Shown in pieces: positions 33,424-43,042 of a stretch of 64,000 nucleotides of DNA. The notes beneath the pieces were generated by a model. That model was not told the origin of the DNA. It saw nothing but the letters and a program-made list of their open reading frames with translations, and did not search any database. Source of the DNA: Rhizobium sp. 32-5/1 (lineage in GTDB: Bacteria > Pseudomonadota > Alphaproteobacteria > Rhizobiales > Rhizobiaceae). A program made the position numbers and the translations under genes. The stretch is taken from positions 3,102,501 to 3,166,500 of the forward strand of contig NZ_CP120638.1 in NCBI RefSeq assembly GCF_029537235.1. Reading direction: 5' to 3'. How positions within the stretch are numbered: position 1 is the first letter of the stretch; each line of letters begins with the position of its first letter.

Positions 33424-34665
33424 TTATTGGGTCAGGCGTGAGGTGAGTTCGGAAGCCTTTTCGCCGATATATTTGAAAGCGCTCGTCAATTCGCTGGCGT
33501 TTTCCGCCGGAAAATAATGCTTGCCCGAAGTGGCGCAATATTTCAGCAGTGCCTGACCTCTGGACGGCGCCATGAAGGCGACGCTGTACACTTCGATGTT
33601 TTCCGTGCGCGCCTTGTCGCAGTATTTCTTTGTTTCGGTGTCCGACGCGGTGTTGTTGGATTTGTTGTTGTAATAGTTGTTCTCGCCGTCCGTCATAAAG
33701 ACGATGTATTTGGTCGGAACCTGGCCGTTCTGGTTTTTATGGGCCGTTTCCTCGGTGCTGGATACAATTTTGTTATAGGCAAGTTTGAAGGCCTGGCTCG
33801 AATCCGTGCCGCCTGTGGCGCTGAGCGCGTTGACATAGGCGAGCGCTGCCGTCTGCCCCCAGGCCAGATTCGTCTGGGGCTGCATGGCGTCATTGTAGGA
33901 TACGGCACCCATTCGCACCAGCTGTCCGGTCGGGTCTGCCGTCTTCAACTGGGTCAGGAGATCCGCCGTCGCCAGCTTCAGCGCCGCGATTTTTGTCAGG
34001 TAGTTGTCGGCAGTGCAGGTTTTCGACACCCATTTCCAGCCACTGTAGTAACTGCAATCGTAAGTGTAAGTGGGATTGTCGCTGTCGATCGTGCTGGTCT
34101 TCTCGCCCATCGAGCCGGAACGATCGAGTACGAGGAACATCGAGAGCGCATTCTTCGCCTCCGTCGAGCTTTCCGCCTTTGAAACGGCGCTGACGGTGGC
34201 GCTCTCCTTGCCGAGCAGCCGTGTCATCGGGTTAAGCGCCACTGTATGGTCGTAGGCAATAGCGACCTTGAAGGTCTTGCCGTTGCCGAGCGTCGCGGCT
34301 TCTGTGATATCGACTTGCGCGACGGTGGCGATGTCGCCATCATCCCCGGCGCCGGCGTTTGATTTCCCTGTTTCGTCGAGGCTTTGGGTGTTGGAAAGCT
34401 GGACCTTCAGAAACTTCAGAGCAAGCAGCTTGGCGTCGGCATGGCTCACGCCCTGACCCGCGAGGGCCGAGGCGGCGGCAAGCGCTGCAGCATCGGTGGC
34501 ATCCTGAATCTTGTTCTTCATCATGACCATATTGGCCATATCGATTGCCACGCCGCCCGAAGCGAGAAGAACCGGCAAGGCGATCGCCGTCATGATGCCG
34601 AAGTTGCCGGCCCGATCCGATAGAATGGTCGTAGCCTTGCGAAAAATGCTCCTCGCTCTGTCCAT
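33424..34665 (-). CDS. TadG-like pilus-assembly protein with von Willebrand A domain
   Basis: A 413-aa protein. The N-terminal segment DRAGNFGIMTAIALPVLLAS GGVAIDMANM is the single TadE/TadG-type helix that anchors the protein in the inner membrane (the space marks a break in my quotation only). After a linker the von Willebrand A domain begins with the metal site DRSGSMGE (about residue 175), continues with GGTDSS and ends with FMTDGENN. Such proteins belong to Flp/tight-adherence systems, but no other tad gene is nearby, so it may be an orphan. It has its own upstream gap of about 175 bases and a strong terminator. Confidence 0.85.
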   Translation of the reverse strand: MDRARSIFRKATTILSDRAGNFGIMTAIALPVLLASGGVAIDMANMVMMKNKIQDATDAAALAAASALAGQGVSHADAKLLALKFLKVQLSNTQSLDETGKSNAGAGDDGDIATVAQVDITEAATLGNGKTFKVAIAYDHTVALNPMTRLLGKESATVSAVSKAESSTEAKNALSMFLVLDRSGSMGEKTSTIDSDNPTYTYDCSYYSGWKWVSKTCTADNYLTKIAALKLATADLLTQLKTADPTGQLVRMGAVSYNDAMQPQTNLAWGQTAALAYVNALSATGGTDSSQAFKLAYNKIVSSTEETAHKNQNGQVPTKYIVFMTDGENNYYNNKSNNTASDTETKKYCDKARTENIEVYSVAFMAPSRGQALLKYCATSGKHYFPAENASELTSAFKYIGEKASELTSRLTQ

Positions 34666-34841
34666 TTTAATTACCCTGAGATCGCCTGTGCGTTTGATAA
34701 GGCTACTCTAGTGCCTAAGTCTTAGGGCTCGATGGATCTCCGCGCTAAAATTTGATTCAATAGCAAGAAATGCCGCCATTGCAGCGGTTTCGCGCATTGA
34801 AGGTTGTCAGAAAAAGGAACACTTCGTGTTCCCATTCCGGG

Positions 34842-35720
34842 TCACTTGACCGGAATAACGTCCACGGCCTGTTCGGTCTTGTGGCTTCCGTAGCTTTTCA
34901 GCACACCAATAACCGGCGCGACGTCGCTGTAGTCACGTCCATGGCCGACAACAATATGGTCGGAGCCTGCCGGAATATTATTCGTCGGATCCAGTTCCAT
35001 CCACCCGGACGTGGTTCCGCACCACAGGCGAACCCAGGCGTGCATGGCATCTGCGCCCTCCAGTCGCTCTTTGCCCGCCGGAGGGATGGTCCGCAGGAAA
35101 CCGCTGACATAACCGGCGGGGATGCCGAGGCTGCGCAGTGCGACGATCATCACATGGGTGAAATCCTGGCAGACGCCCCGTTTGATCTTGAAGGCCTCCC
35201 GCGGCGTCGTGTCCACCGTCGTCGCCTTCGGATCATAGACGAAGTCCTTGTGGATCCTTTCGCAGATCGCGAGCGCGATCTGGCGGATGGTCATGCCGTC
35301 CTCGGCCACGTCCCGGGCATAGGCTGCGATACCCGGATCATCCGGCAGACGGGGGCTCGGCCCGATGAAATGGTGGGGTGAATTGGCGTCCAGTGTCCAA
35401 CAATTGGCAATTTCAACTGGAAGGCCTGCCAGCCCCGGTGAAAAATCTGCCGTCAGAGCCTGCGCTTCCACCTGCACCCGCGCCTGCATGCGGATGACGA
35501 GTTTCTCATGGGCCTTGCGAAACAGGATCATCGTCGATGGATTGGCGAAGAAATCGGTATTTTCGCGGCGTTCTTCCGGTGCCGGGTGGCAGGTGACCGT
35601 GCCGGCCACGAGCCGTTGCCGGTCATGCAGCGAAATTGGCAGCACGCGCACGATATGCCGGCCGCCCGAAACCGGGGCTTCGTAGGCATAGGTGATCTTG
35701 AGGTTGATGTCGTACAGCAT
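34842..35720 (-). CDS. Transglutaminase-like cysteine protease family protein
   Basis: A 292-aa protein with an N-terminal bacterial transglutaminase-like beta domain (YDINLKITYAYEAPVSGGRH) and the core domain with catalytic Cys in KIKRGVCQDFTHVMI, His in ADAMHAWVRLWC and Asp in WMELDPTNN. It has no signal peptide. It follows the ATP-grasp/alpha-E gene after nine bases on the same strand, and that gene follows the DUF2126 gene directly, making a compact three-gene set. The substrate is unknown; a peptidase or amide-handling role with the ATP-grasp partner is inference from family and context. Confidence 0.9.
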   Translation of the reverse strand: MLYDINLKITYAYEAPVSGGRHIVRVLPISLHDRQRLVAGTVTCHPAPEERRENTDFFANPSTMILFRKAHEKLVIRMQARVQVEAQALTADFSPGLAGLPVEIANCWTLDANSPHHFIGPSPRLPDDPGIAAYARDVAEDGMTIRQIALAICERIHKDFVYDPKATTVDTTPREAFKIKRGVCQDFTHVMIVALRSLGIPAGYVSGFLRTIPPAGKERLEGADAMHAWVRLWCGTTSGWMELDPTNNIPAGSDHIVVGHGRDYSDVAPVIGVLKSYGSHKTEQAVDVIPVK

Positions 35721-35729
35721 GGGACCCGA

Positions 35730-38144
35730 TCAGCCGAGATAGGTTTGCGCGAGGATATCCGATAACCGATAAAGATCCTGTTCCAGTTGCTGATAGACTT
35801 CAACAGTCATGGCCTCCGGCGTCATCACGGCAAGTCCGGCATGCAGGCGCATCGCCTCGCGGTAGAAGGGTGACATCTGTCCATTCGAGAAGGCGTTGGG
35901 CAGTTGTTCGACCTCGGTCTTGATCTCGTTCAGCTGATAGAGGATCGAGCGGGGGTTGAGCGGGTCAAGCGCCAGAAGATCGGTAACAGTCAGCGAGGCG
36001 GTGTTGACGTTGTAGCGGCGGCGATGCGTCATGACGCTGTCGCCGATTTCGAGCAGCATATCATAGGCGCCATCAGGCGCATCGGCCCCGGACATATGGC
36101 CGAGCAGGCGCGTCATGTGCAGGCCGCGCTCCAGATAACGACCGATCGACAGAAAGCGCCAGCCGGTGAAGCGATACATGTTTTCGTGCACAAGACCGGC
36201 AAAGCCCGCGAGCTTGCGCAAAAGGATCGTCATCGCATGGGTCGCGTCGTCGCCGGCCTGGACGGTCGCCTGGAATTTCCTGGCGGTCTTCGCAAGGTCG
36301 TTGAGGGCAAGCCAGCCATCGGCGGAGAAGCGGTCGCGAATATTGCTGGCCGAAAACAGCGCGCTGTTGATGTTGGCGAGCAGGCTCGCCGGAACCGGCT
36401 CTTTCGTGTCGATGTCGAGCGCTTCGAGATACTCCGTCACATCCTTCAAAAGCGGGATGCCCGGATCGGCGGATTCGGCAAAACGTCCATGCCAGGCGCG
36501 CAGGATGCGCAGGGCGCCTTCGGCCCGCTCGATATAGCGCCCGAGCCAGAAGAGATTGTCAGCCGCCCGGCTTGGCAGGCTGCCGGGCATGTTGCGAGTA
36601 AAGCTTTCCTCGGCGGGCAGAAGCGTGGTGCGCTCGACCGGCTTCTCGCTGACGATCCAGACATCGGCGGCTGAACCACCCGCCTGCATGGCGATAGCGG
36701 CTGCATCCGCACCACTGCCGATGCGGGCAAAACCGCCGGGCATGATCTTCCAGCCATTGAGCGTGCGGGCGGCGTAGACGCGGAGACTCATCGGCCGCGG
36801 CGTCAGCTTGCCGTTCACCCACGCCGGCGTCGTCGAAAGAGTCACGACTTCCTGGCCGACGAGTTTGGCGCCATCGGTGCTGAGCCAATCGGCGATCGAG
36901 GCCTTGGCGGTATCGCGCAGGGATGAGCCGAGCACGGACTGGCCGTTGTCGTCGAAGAAGGGGCGCGTCGAATAGGCCGGACCGATGACCATCTTCTCGA
37001 TGTTGTGGGCGACCTGCTCGCGTTCCGGCTGCTGGCCGCACCACCAGGTAGCGATGCTCGGCAAAAGCAGGTCCTCGCCGAGCAGGTGGCGACAGATGGT
37101 CGGCATGAAGGCGAGGAAGGCGCGGGTTTCCAGGATGCCCGAACCGAGCGAATTGACGATCGATAGGGACCCGGAGCGCAACGCCTCGACGATGCCGGGC
37201 GTGCCGATATGCGAGCTCTGGTTCAGCTCCAGCGGGTCGGCGAAGGAAGCGTCGAGACGGCGCCACAGTACGCCGATGGATTTGAGGCCGGCGACAGTGC
37301 GCACCATGACGCGGCCATCGACCACTGTCAGGTCTTCGCCCTCCAGCAGCATGAAGCCGAGATAGCGGGCGATATAGGCGTGCTCGAAATAGGTTTCGTT
37401 GGCGACACCCGGCGTCAGAACGGCGATGCGATCGTCGGGATGTTTCTTGCGCGACTGCAATTCGTCGCGAAAGGCGCTGAAGAAGCCGGCGAGCCGATGC
37501 ACATGGGTTTCGGCATAGACGTCGGAAAAGGCGCGGGTTGTTGCGACGCGATTTTCCAAAGCAAAACCTGCACCCGAGGGCGCTTCGGTGCGATCCGACA
37601 GAACCCACCAGTTGCCATCAGGTCCGCGGCCGATTTCGAACGAGCAGAAGTGCAGGAAGTGGCCGTCCGCCGGCTGGACGCCGACCATCGGCCGCAGGAA
37701 TTCGGGATTGGATGCGACCAGCGAAGGCGGCAGGAAGCCTTCGGCCACAAGCCGGTTCGACCCATAGATATCGGCGGCGATGCGCTCCAATAGTTCGACG
37801 CGTTGCACCAGCCCGCGCGACACGGCCTGCCATTCGGCGTCGGCGATCAGCACCGGAATATGTGACAGCGGCCAGCTGCGCTCTGAACTGTCCTTGGCGC
37901 CATAGGCCCGGTAGAACACGCCGGCATCGCGCAGGTAGCGATCGGCGCGGGCAAAACGGTTGGCGAGTTCGGTCTCGTCCATCTTGCCGATGGTTGTCAG
38001 CAGATGTTGCCAGACAGGTCGGACATTGCCCTGTGTGTCGAGCATTTCGTCGGCGATACCGGGAAGCGCCGCATAGCCGAAGACCGAATCACCCGCGATC
38101 CGGTCTCTTGTCTGCTGCGCCTCGGCCGTTTGCTTCTTGGACAT
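35730..38144 (-). CDS. Circularly permuted ATP-grasp protein fused to alpha-E domain
   Basis: An 804-aa fusion. The first 480 residues are a circularly permuted type-2 ATP-grasp domain (DUF404/DUF407): GVFYRAYG, LHFCSFEIGRGPDGNWWVLSD, VLTPGVANETYFEHAYIARY and STDGAKLVGQEVVTLSTTPAW. The last 300 are the helical alpha-E domain (DUF403): PSRAADNLFWLGRYIERAEG (about residue 515), FAGLVHENMYRFTGWRFLSIGRYLERGLHMTRLLG, and a SILYQLNEI segment. ATP-grasp proteins of this class are expected to form amide bonds using ATP; the product is not known. In many bacteria the two halves are separate genes, so the fusion is consistent with joint function. Confidence 0.9.
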   Translation of the reverse strand: MSKKQTAEAQQTRDRIAGDSVFGYAALPGIADEMLDTQGNVRPVWQHLLTTIGKMDETELANRFARADRYLRDAGVFYRAYGAKDSSERSWPLSHIPVLIADAEWQAVSRGLVQRVELLERIAADIYGSNRLVAEGFLPPSLVASNPEFLRPMVGVQPADGHFLHFCSFEIGRGPDGNWWVLSDRTEAPSGAGFALENRVATTRAFSDVYAETHVHRLAGFFSAFRDELQSRKKHPDDRIAVLTPGVANETYFEHAYIARYLGFMLLEGEDLTVVDGRVMVRTVAGLKSIGVLWRRLDASFADPLELNQSSHIGTPGIVEALRSGSLSIVNSLGSGILETRAFLAFMPTICRHLLGEDLLLPSIATWWCGQQPEREQVAHNIEKMVIGPAYSTRPFFDDNGQSVLGSSLRDTAKASIADWLSTDGAKLVGQEVVTLSTTPAWVNGKLTPRPMSLRVYAARTLNGWKIMPGGFARIGSGADAAAIAMQAGGSAADVWIVSEKPVERTTLLPAEESFTRNMPGSLPSRAADNLFWLGRYIERAEGALRILRAWHGRFAESADPGIPLLKDVTEYLEALDIDTKEPVPASLLANINSALFSASNIRDRFSADGWLALNDLAKTARKFQATVQAGDDATHAMTILLRKLAGFAGLVHENMYRFTGWRFLSIGRYLERGLHMTRLLGHMSGADAPDGAYDMLLEIGDSVMTHRRRYNVNTASLTVTDLLALDPLNPRSILYQLNEIKTEVEQLPNAFSNGQMSPFYREAMRLHAGLAVMTPEAMTVEVYQQLEQDLYRLSDILAQTYLG

Positions 38145-41100
38145 TTATACCCCTGGCGGACGCCTCAGATCGAGCGTCAGCGGAAAATCGAATGACGGAT
38201 GTTCCGGTTGCAGGGCGTAGCTGCCTGCCGTGTGACCCCACGGCTCGAAGCGGGCCAGCCTGCGCGCCTCGGCTTCATTGCCGTTGACCGGAAACGTGTC
38301 GTAGCTGCGTCCGCCCGGGTGGGCAACATGATAGATGCAGCCGCCGATCGAACGCTTCGACCATGTATCATAAATGTCGAATGTAAGCGGTGTATTAACC
38401 GGCAGTTGGGGGTGCAATCCCGACGACGGCTGCCAGGCCTTGTAGCGGACGCCGGCAACGGCGACGCCGCTCATTCCGGTTCCGGACAACGGCACGGCGC
38501 GGCCGTTGCAGGCGACGGTGTAGCGCTCCGGATTGGCGGTTTCGAGCTTGACCTGCAGGCGCTCCACGGAGCTATCGACATAGCGCACGGTGCCGCCCGG
38601 CGCGCCTTCTTCGCCCATGACATGCCAGGGCTCAAGCGCCTGGCGCAGTTCCAGTTTCGAGCCCATATACTCGACCTCGCCGCAGAAGGGGAAGCGGAAC
38701 TCCAATTGTGCCTCGAACCACTCGGGCCTGAGATCGAAACCGTTGGCCCGCAGGTCGTCGAGCACGTCGAGGAAATCCTGCCAGACATAATGCGACAGCA
38801 TGAACCGGTCGTGAAGGGCCGTGCCCCAGCGCACCAGCTTGCCTTCCGCCGGGTTCTGCCAGAAGCGTGCAATCAGCGCCCGCACCAGCACTTGCTGTGC
38901 AAGGCTCATGCGCGCGTTCGGCGGCATTTCAAAGCCGCGGAACTCCACAAGCCCCAGCCGTCCCGTCGGTCCATCAGGCGAAAACAGCTTGTCGATGCAG
39001 ATTTCCGAGCGGTGGGTATTGCCGGAAGCATCCGTCAGCAAATTGCGGAACAGGCGGTCGACCATCCAGGGCAGGGGTTGCTGGCCCATGCCGGGCGTCG
39101 GCACCTGAGCCATCGCGATTTCAAGTTCGTAGAGCGTGTCGTGGCGGGCCTCGTCGATGCGCGGCGCCTGGCTGGTTGGGCCGATGAACATGCCGGAGAA
39201 CAGGTAGGAGAGCGACGGATGGCGCTGCCAGTGCAGGATCAGGCTTTTCAAAAGGTCCGGCCGGCGCAGGAACGGGCTGTTGTTCGGGCTGTTACCGCCG
39301 ACGACCACATGGTTGCCGCCACCGGTTCCGGTGTGGCGACCGTCGATCATGAACTTGTCGGCACCCAACCTTGTCAGGCGGGCCTCTTCATAGACGGCGG
39401 TGGTGATGGCGACGCAATCGGCCCAGTTGGAAGCTGGATGGATGTTGACTTCGATGACCCCCGGATCGGGAGCGACGCGCATGACGTTGATGCGCTCGTC
39501 CTGTGGCGGCGAATAGCCTTCGATGTGGATCGGCAGGCCAAGATCGGACGCGACCTTTTCAGCCGCGGCGATCAGCTCGAGATAATCCTCGATACGCTCG
39601 ACCGGCGGCATGAAGATGCAAAGCCGGCCGTCGCGCGGCTCGACGCTGAGCGCGGTGCGGACCGCGCCGCGAATATCGGCATTGGCTGCCGCAAGAACCT
39701 GTTCGATGCGCTTCTGGCGCTCCGCTGCCGCTGCCTTGCGGGAAGCCTCGGCAAGGGCGCGCGCCGGTGCGCCGTAATCGGGCAGATCATCGCGGGGTAT
39801 GGAAGGATCTGCCTCGTGGATATAGGGATATTGTGACGGCGGCACATAGGGCAGGGTGCCGAGCGGCATGCGGAACCCGATTGGGCTATCGCCGGGGATG
39901 AGGAAAATCTTGCCGCGACGGGTGCGCCATTTTTCGGAAATCCACTTCTGTCCCGAGGCCTTCGAATTCCACGCCTGAACGGGCAGGATATAGCCTGTCG
40001 GCGTCGTCAGACCGCGCTCGAACACCTTGGCGATGCGGGCGCGCTCCTCCGGGCTTTCCAGCTTGGAATTGGACGGGTCGACGTTTTCCGGCAGGCTGCC
40101 TTCCTTGATGATCCATTCGGCGGGATCCTCGAAGGCCGGAATGATCATTTCTGGTTCGATCTCCAGTTCGGCGGCGATGCCGTTGATCAGTGCTGAGGCG
40201 TCCTTGTCGGTGACCTTGGTATCCTGGCCTTCGGCGGCAATCAGGTCCGGATTGTGCCAGATCGGCTTGCCGTCCTTGCGCCAGTAGAGCGAAAACGTCC
40301 AGCGCGGCAGGCTTTCGCCGGGATACCACTTGCCCTGGCCATAGTGCAGGAAGCCACCGGGGGCGAAGCGCTCGCGCAGGCGGCGGATCAGTTCGTCGGC
40401 CTTTTCGCGTTTTGTCGGGCCAACGGCCGCGGTGTTCCATTCTTCCGATTCGAAATCGTCGATCGAGACGAAGGTCGGCTCGCCGCCCATCGTGAGCCGC
40501 ACGTCGGCGCCGTTCAGCACATGATCGACGCGTTCGCCGAGCGCATTCAGCGCCTCCCAGCTTTCCTCGGAAAACGGCTTGGTGATGCGCGGATGTTCGG
40601 CGACACGGCTGACCTTCATCGCGAAGTCGAAGGTCGTGTTGGCGTCGCCATAGAGACCGCCGGAAATTGGCGCGGCATTGCGATAATGCGGGGTGGCAGC
40701 CAGCGGGATGTGGCTTTCGCCGGTGAGCAGGCCGGATGTCGGGTCGAGGCCCACCCAGCCGGCGCCTGGAATATAGACTTCGCACCAGGCATGCAGGTCG
40801 GTGAAGTCGACCTCGGTGCCGGAGGGGCCATCGAGCGCCTTCAGGTCAGGTGCGAGCTGGATCAGGTAGCCGGAGACGAAGCGGGCAGCGAGCCCGAGAT
40901 TGCGCAGGATTTCGACGAGCAGCCAGCTCGAATCGCGGCAGGAGCCAAGCGCCAGCGAGAGGGTTTCCTCCGGCGTCTGGACACCGGGCTCCATGCGGAT
41001 GACGTAATTGACCTTCTGCTGCAGCTTGGCGTTCAGCCCGACGATGAAATCGATGGTGCGCATCGGCGTCAGGTCGATGCCCTTGATATAGGCCTCCAGC

Positions 41101-41477
41101 GCCGGGCTCATCGGCTCCGGCTGCATATAAATCTTCAGGTCGTCGCGGATGTCTTCCGGATAGGTGAAGGGAAAGGTTTCGGCCTCTTCCTCGATGAAGA
41201 AGTCGAACGGGTTGTAAACCGTCATGTCGGCGACGAGATCAACCTCGATCTTCAGCTCGGTCACGGGGTCGGGAAAGACGTAGCGGGAGAGGTAGTTGCC
41301 GTAGGGATCCTGCTGCAGCGTCACGAAGTGATTGGCCGGCGTGACCTTCAGCGAGTGGCTGATGACCTTGGTCTTGGAATGCGCGGCAGGCTTCAGGCGG
41401 ATGATCTGGGGGCCGAGCCGGACCGGCTTGTCGTAGGTATAGTGCGTCAGGTGATAGATGCTGGCTTTGATCGACAT
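38145..41477 (-). CDS. Transglutaminase-DUF2126 fusion protein
   Basis: A 1110-aa protein, complete and uninterrupted. The N-terminal 280 residues form a transglutaminase-like module with catalytic Cys in LALGSCRDSSWLLVEIL, His in FTDLHAWCEVYIP and Asp in GLDPTSGLL. The rest is DUF2126 (RWTFSLYWRKDGKPIWHNPD, MIDGRHTGTGGGNHVVVGG, NSPFLRRPDLLKSLILHWQRHPSLSY as separate stretches), a family related to carboxylate-amine ligases of the glutamine-synthetase fold. It abuts the ATP-grasp gene with no gap. The set looks like a peptide or amide synthesis and trimming pathway; no substrate can be named. Confidence 0.9.
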   Translation of the reverse strand: MSIKASIYHLTHYTYDKPVRLGPQIIRLKPAAHSKTKVISHSLKVTPANHFVTLQQDPYGNYLSRYVFPDPVTELKIEVDLVADMTVYNPFDFFIEEEAETFPFTYPEDIRDDLKIYMQPEPMSPALEAYIKGIDLTPMRTIDFIVGLNAKLQQKVNYVIRMEPGVQTPEETLSLALGSCRDSSWLLVEILRNLGLAARFVSGYLIQLAPDLKALDGPSGTEVDFTDLHAWCEVYIPGAGWVGLDPTSGLLTGESHIPLAATPHYRNAAPISGGLYGDANTTFDFAMKVSRVAEHPRITKPFSEESWEALNALGERVDHVLNGADVRLTMGGEPTFVSIDDFESEEWNTAAVGPTKREKADELIRRLRERFAPGGFLHYGQGKWYPGESLPRWTFSLYWRKDGKPIWHNPDLIAAEGQDTKVTDKDASALINGIAAELEIEPEMIIPAFEDPAEWIIKEGSLPENVDPSNSKLESPEERARIAKVFERGLTTPTGYILPVQAWNSKASGQKWISEKWRTRRGKIFLIPGDSPIGFRMPLGTLPYVPPSQYPYIHEADPSIPRDDLPDYGAPARALAEASRKAAAAERQKRIEQVLAAANADIRGAVRTALSVEPRDGRLCIFMPPVERIEDYLELIAAAEKVASDLGLPIHIEGYSPPQDERINVMRVAPDPGVIEVNIHPASNWADCVAITTAVYEEARLTRLGADKFMIDGRHTGTGGGNHVVVGGNSPNNSPFLRRPDLLKSLILHWQRHPSLSYLFSGMFIGPTSQAPRIDEARHDTLYELEIAMAQVPTPGMGQQPLPWMVDRLFRNLLTDASGNTHRSEICIDKLFSPDGPTGRLGLVEFRGFEMPPNARMSLAQQVLVRALIARFWQNPAEGKLVRWGTALHDRFMLSHYVWQDFLDVLDDLRANGFDLRPEWFEAQLEFRFPFCGEVEYMGSKLELRQALEPWHVMGEEGAPGGTVRYVDSSVERLQVKLETANPERYTVACNGRAVPLSGTGMSGVAVAGVRYKAWQPSSGLHPQLPVNTPLTFDIYDTWSKRSIGGCIYHVAHPGGRSYDTFPVNGNEAEARRLARFEPWGHTAGSYALQPEHPSFDFPLTLDLRRPPGV

Positions 41478-41683
41478 ACGGCTTTTTATCCCCTTGATGA
41501 CAGGTCTCTGCCGTCATTGGGAATGACTTTGTGCAATGCGAAGGGAGATTGCAAGGCTGAATCACCCAAAACCGCGCTGTGTCGACAGAGGCTTTGCTGC
41601 AATTATTGGCATTGGCTCCGAATGCACCCAAAATCAGCAGTGCGGTGCTTCAGGATATCTGTTCTCAAGCATTCGTGTGGATC

Positions 41684-41713
41684 GCGTCCACGCCGCAATG
41701 GCCGCGTGGACGC
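41684..41713. repeat. 10-bp perfect inverted repeat beyond the VOC gene
   Basis: GCGTCCACGC (41684-41693) and GCGTGGACGC (41704-41713) enclose a ten-base loop, 16 bases past the stop of the leftward VOC gene. No T tract follows on the minus strand; it may be a weak terminator or a binding site. Confidence 0.4.
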
Positions 41714-41728
41714 TCTCTTGCGTATGCT

Positions 41729-42505
41729 CTACCGTTTCATAGAAACGAGATTGAAGTGCGCGCCCTGCGGGTCGATGCAATTGATGATCCAGGAGCCGCC
41801 GGGAACCTCCATCGGGCCCATCAGGATCTGTCCGCCGCCAGCCTTGACGCGCTCGACAGCCGCGTCGATGGCATCGACATTGAAATAATAGCCCCAGTGG
41901 GGCGGGGCTGGCACATCCTTGGGCTTCGTCATCATGCCGCCGAAGCCGGGACCGCCATTGGCGCCGAAGGTCTGGTAGACGCCCATCTCGCCCATGTCCA
42001 CGGCCATGTCCTTGGTCCAGCCGAAGGCGGAGGAATAGAAGGCCCAGGCGCTGTCGAGGTCGCCGGCCATCAGTTCGTTCCAGCCGACCTGGCCATTGCT
42101 GCCCGGAGGAAGCTGGGGACCCATGTCGCCATCATCGGTCGAGAACAGGGAAAAGACTGCGCCATGTGGATCGGCGATGACCGCAAACCGCCCGACACCC
42201 GGGATATCGCGCGGCTGCTCGATGATGGTGGCGCCCTTCGCGGCGAGGTCTGCCGCCGTCTTGTCGATATCGTCGACGCCGATATAGCCGACCCAGCAGG
42301 GCGGCATTCCGGGCGGCGCGTCTTCCGGCATGGCCATCAGGCCGGCAGCGCGCTGTTCGCCAGTGTAGAAAAGCGTGTAGTCGAAGCCGACCATGCCGCT
42401 GTCGGCGGCCCGCCAGCCGACGACGCTCGTGTAGAATTCCGTGGCGGCCGCAGTGTCCGTGGTCATCAGTTCGTGCCAGACGAACGTACCAAGTGGGTTG
42501 CTCAT
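41729..42505 (-). CDS. Two-domain VOC (glyoxalase/dioxygenase-fold) protein
   Basis: A 258-aa protein with two tandem vicinal-oxygen-chelate domains (about residues 1-125 and 135-258). Each opens with W(H/N)ELM..D...A..FY...(V/F)GW and closes with DP(H/Q)GA.F.L. The family covers metal-dependent isomerases, dioxygenases and resistance proteins; the substrate is not evident. Its ATG overlaps the DUF1579 stop (ATGA), so it is the last gene of the DUF899-DUF1579-VOC set that runs away from the MarR operator. Confidence 0.88.
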   Translation of the reverse strand: MSNPLGTFVWHELMTTDTAAATEFYTSVVGWRAADSGMVGFDYTLFYTGEQRAAGLMAMPEDAPPGMPPCWVGYIGVDDIDKTAADLAAKGATIIEQPRDIPGVGRFAVIADPHGAVFSLFSTDDGDMGPQLPPGSNGQVGWNELMAGDLDSAWAFYSSAFGWTKDMAVDMGEMGVYQTFGANGGPGFGGMMTKPKDVPAPPHWGYYFNVDAIDAAVERVKAGGGQILMGPMEVPGGSWIINCIDPQGAHFNLVSMKR

Positions 42506-43014
42506 GCTCTTCCTCCTTCTTTGTCTTTGTCAGGTGCGGCTGTCTTTGAGGCTGCCGCCATACGTTTGTACTGCGATGCCATGACAGGCTTCCAACTGCC
42601 ATCGGCTGCCTGCATGCGCGACGAGAAGAGGCGGGTGTCGGTGTCCACGATCTCGATGATATCCTGATAGCGTGCGATGCGGCCCGAGCCGTCCATATCC
42701 GGTCCGTCGCAATCAAGCGTCAGCACCTTGCCGGTCTCGTCGAGCGCGCCTTCATAGACCCAGAGATTTTTCATCATCGTGCCGATCGTCGATCCGACGA
42801 AGCATTTCCTGTCCGGGTCGTATCCGAGCGTCATGATCATCGTCGCCGTACTGCCGTCCGACATGGGGCCTGACATTTCGGCGATGAGCCAGAGACCGTC
42901 CAGGGAGCGTGCATCCTCCGTCCAGACCGAGTGTTTATCGAAATCGAAGATGACACTCCAACGGCCTTTCAATTGTTCCAGCCAGCGGTGTTCCGCTGTG
43001 CGTTCGATTTTCAT
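42502..43014 (-). CDS. DUF1579 protein
   Basis: A 170-aa protein starting MKIERTAEHRWLEQLKGRWS; LWLIAEMSGPMSDGSTATMIM, LGYDPDRKCFVGSTIGTMM and WVYEGALDETGKVLTLDCDG fit the DUF1579 beta-barrel family, whose function is unknown. Start 43014 follows GGGAGGATGAC; the frame continues to 43089 inside the preceding gene. It is coupled to the VOC gene by an ATGA overlap. Confidence 0.85.
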   Translation of the reverse strand: MKIERTAEHRWLEQLKGRWSVIFDFDKHSVWTEDARSLDGLWLIAEMSGPMSDGSTATMIMTLGYDPDRKCFVGSTIGTMMKNLWVYEGALDETGKVLTLDCDGPDMDGSGRIARYQDIIEIVDTDTRLFSSRMQAADGSWKPVMASQYKRMAAASKTAAPDKDKEGGRA

Positions 43015-43042
43015 GTCATCCTCCCGTTCAAGACTTCGGCAG

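Noticed and set aside
38199-39836. 545-codon rightward frame opposite the DUF2126 gene
   Set aside because: The leftward protein is fully conserved over this span; the rightward one is not protein-like.
41579-42667. Rightward frame opposite the VOC and DUF1579 genes
   Set aside because: Its first 50 codons look faintly protein-like, but most of it is antisense to two recognised genes, and it lacks a clear start signal.
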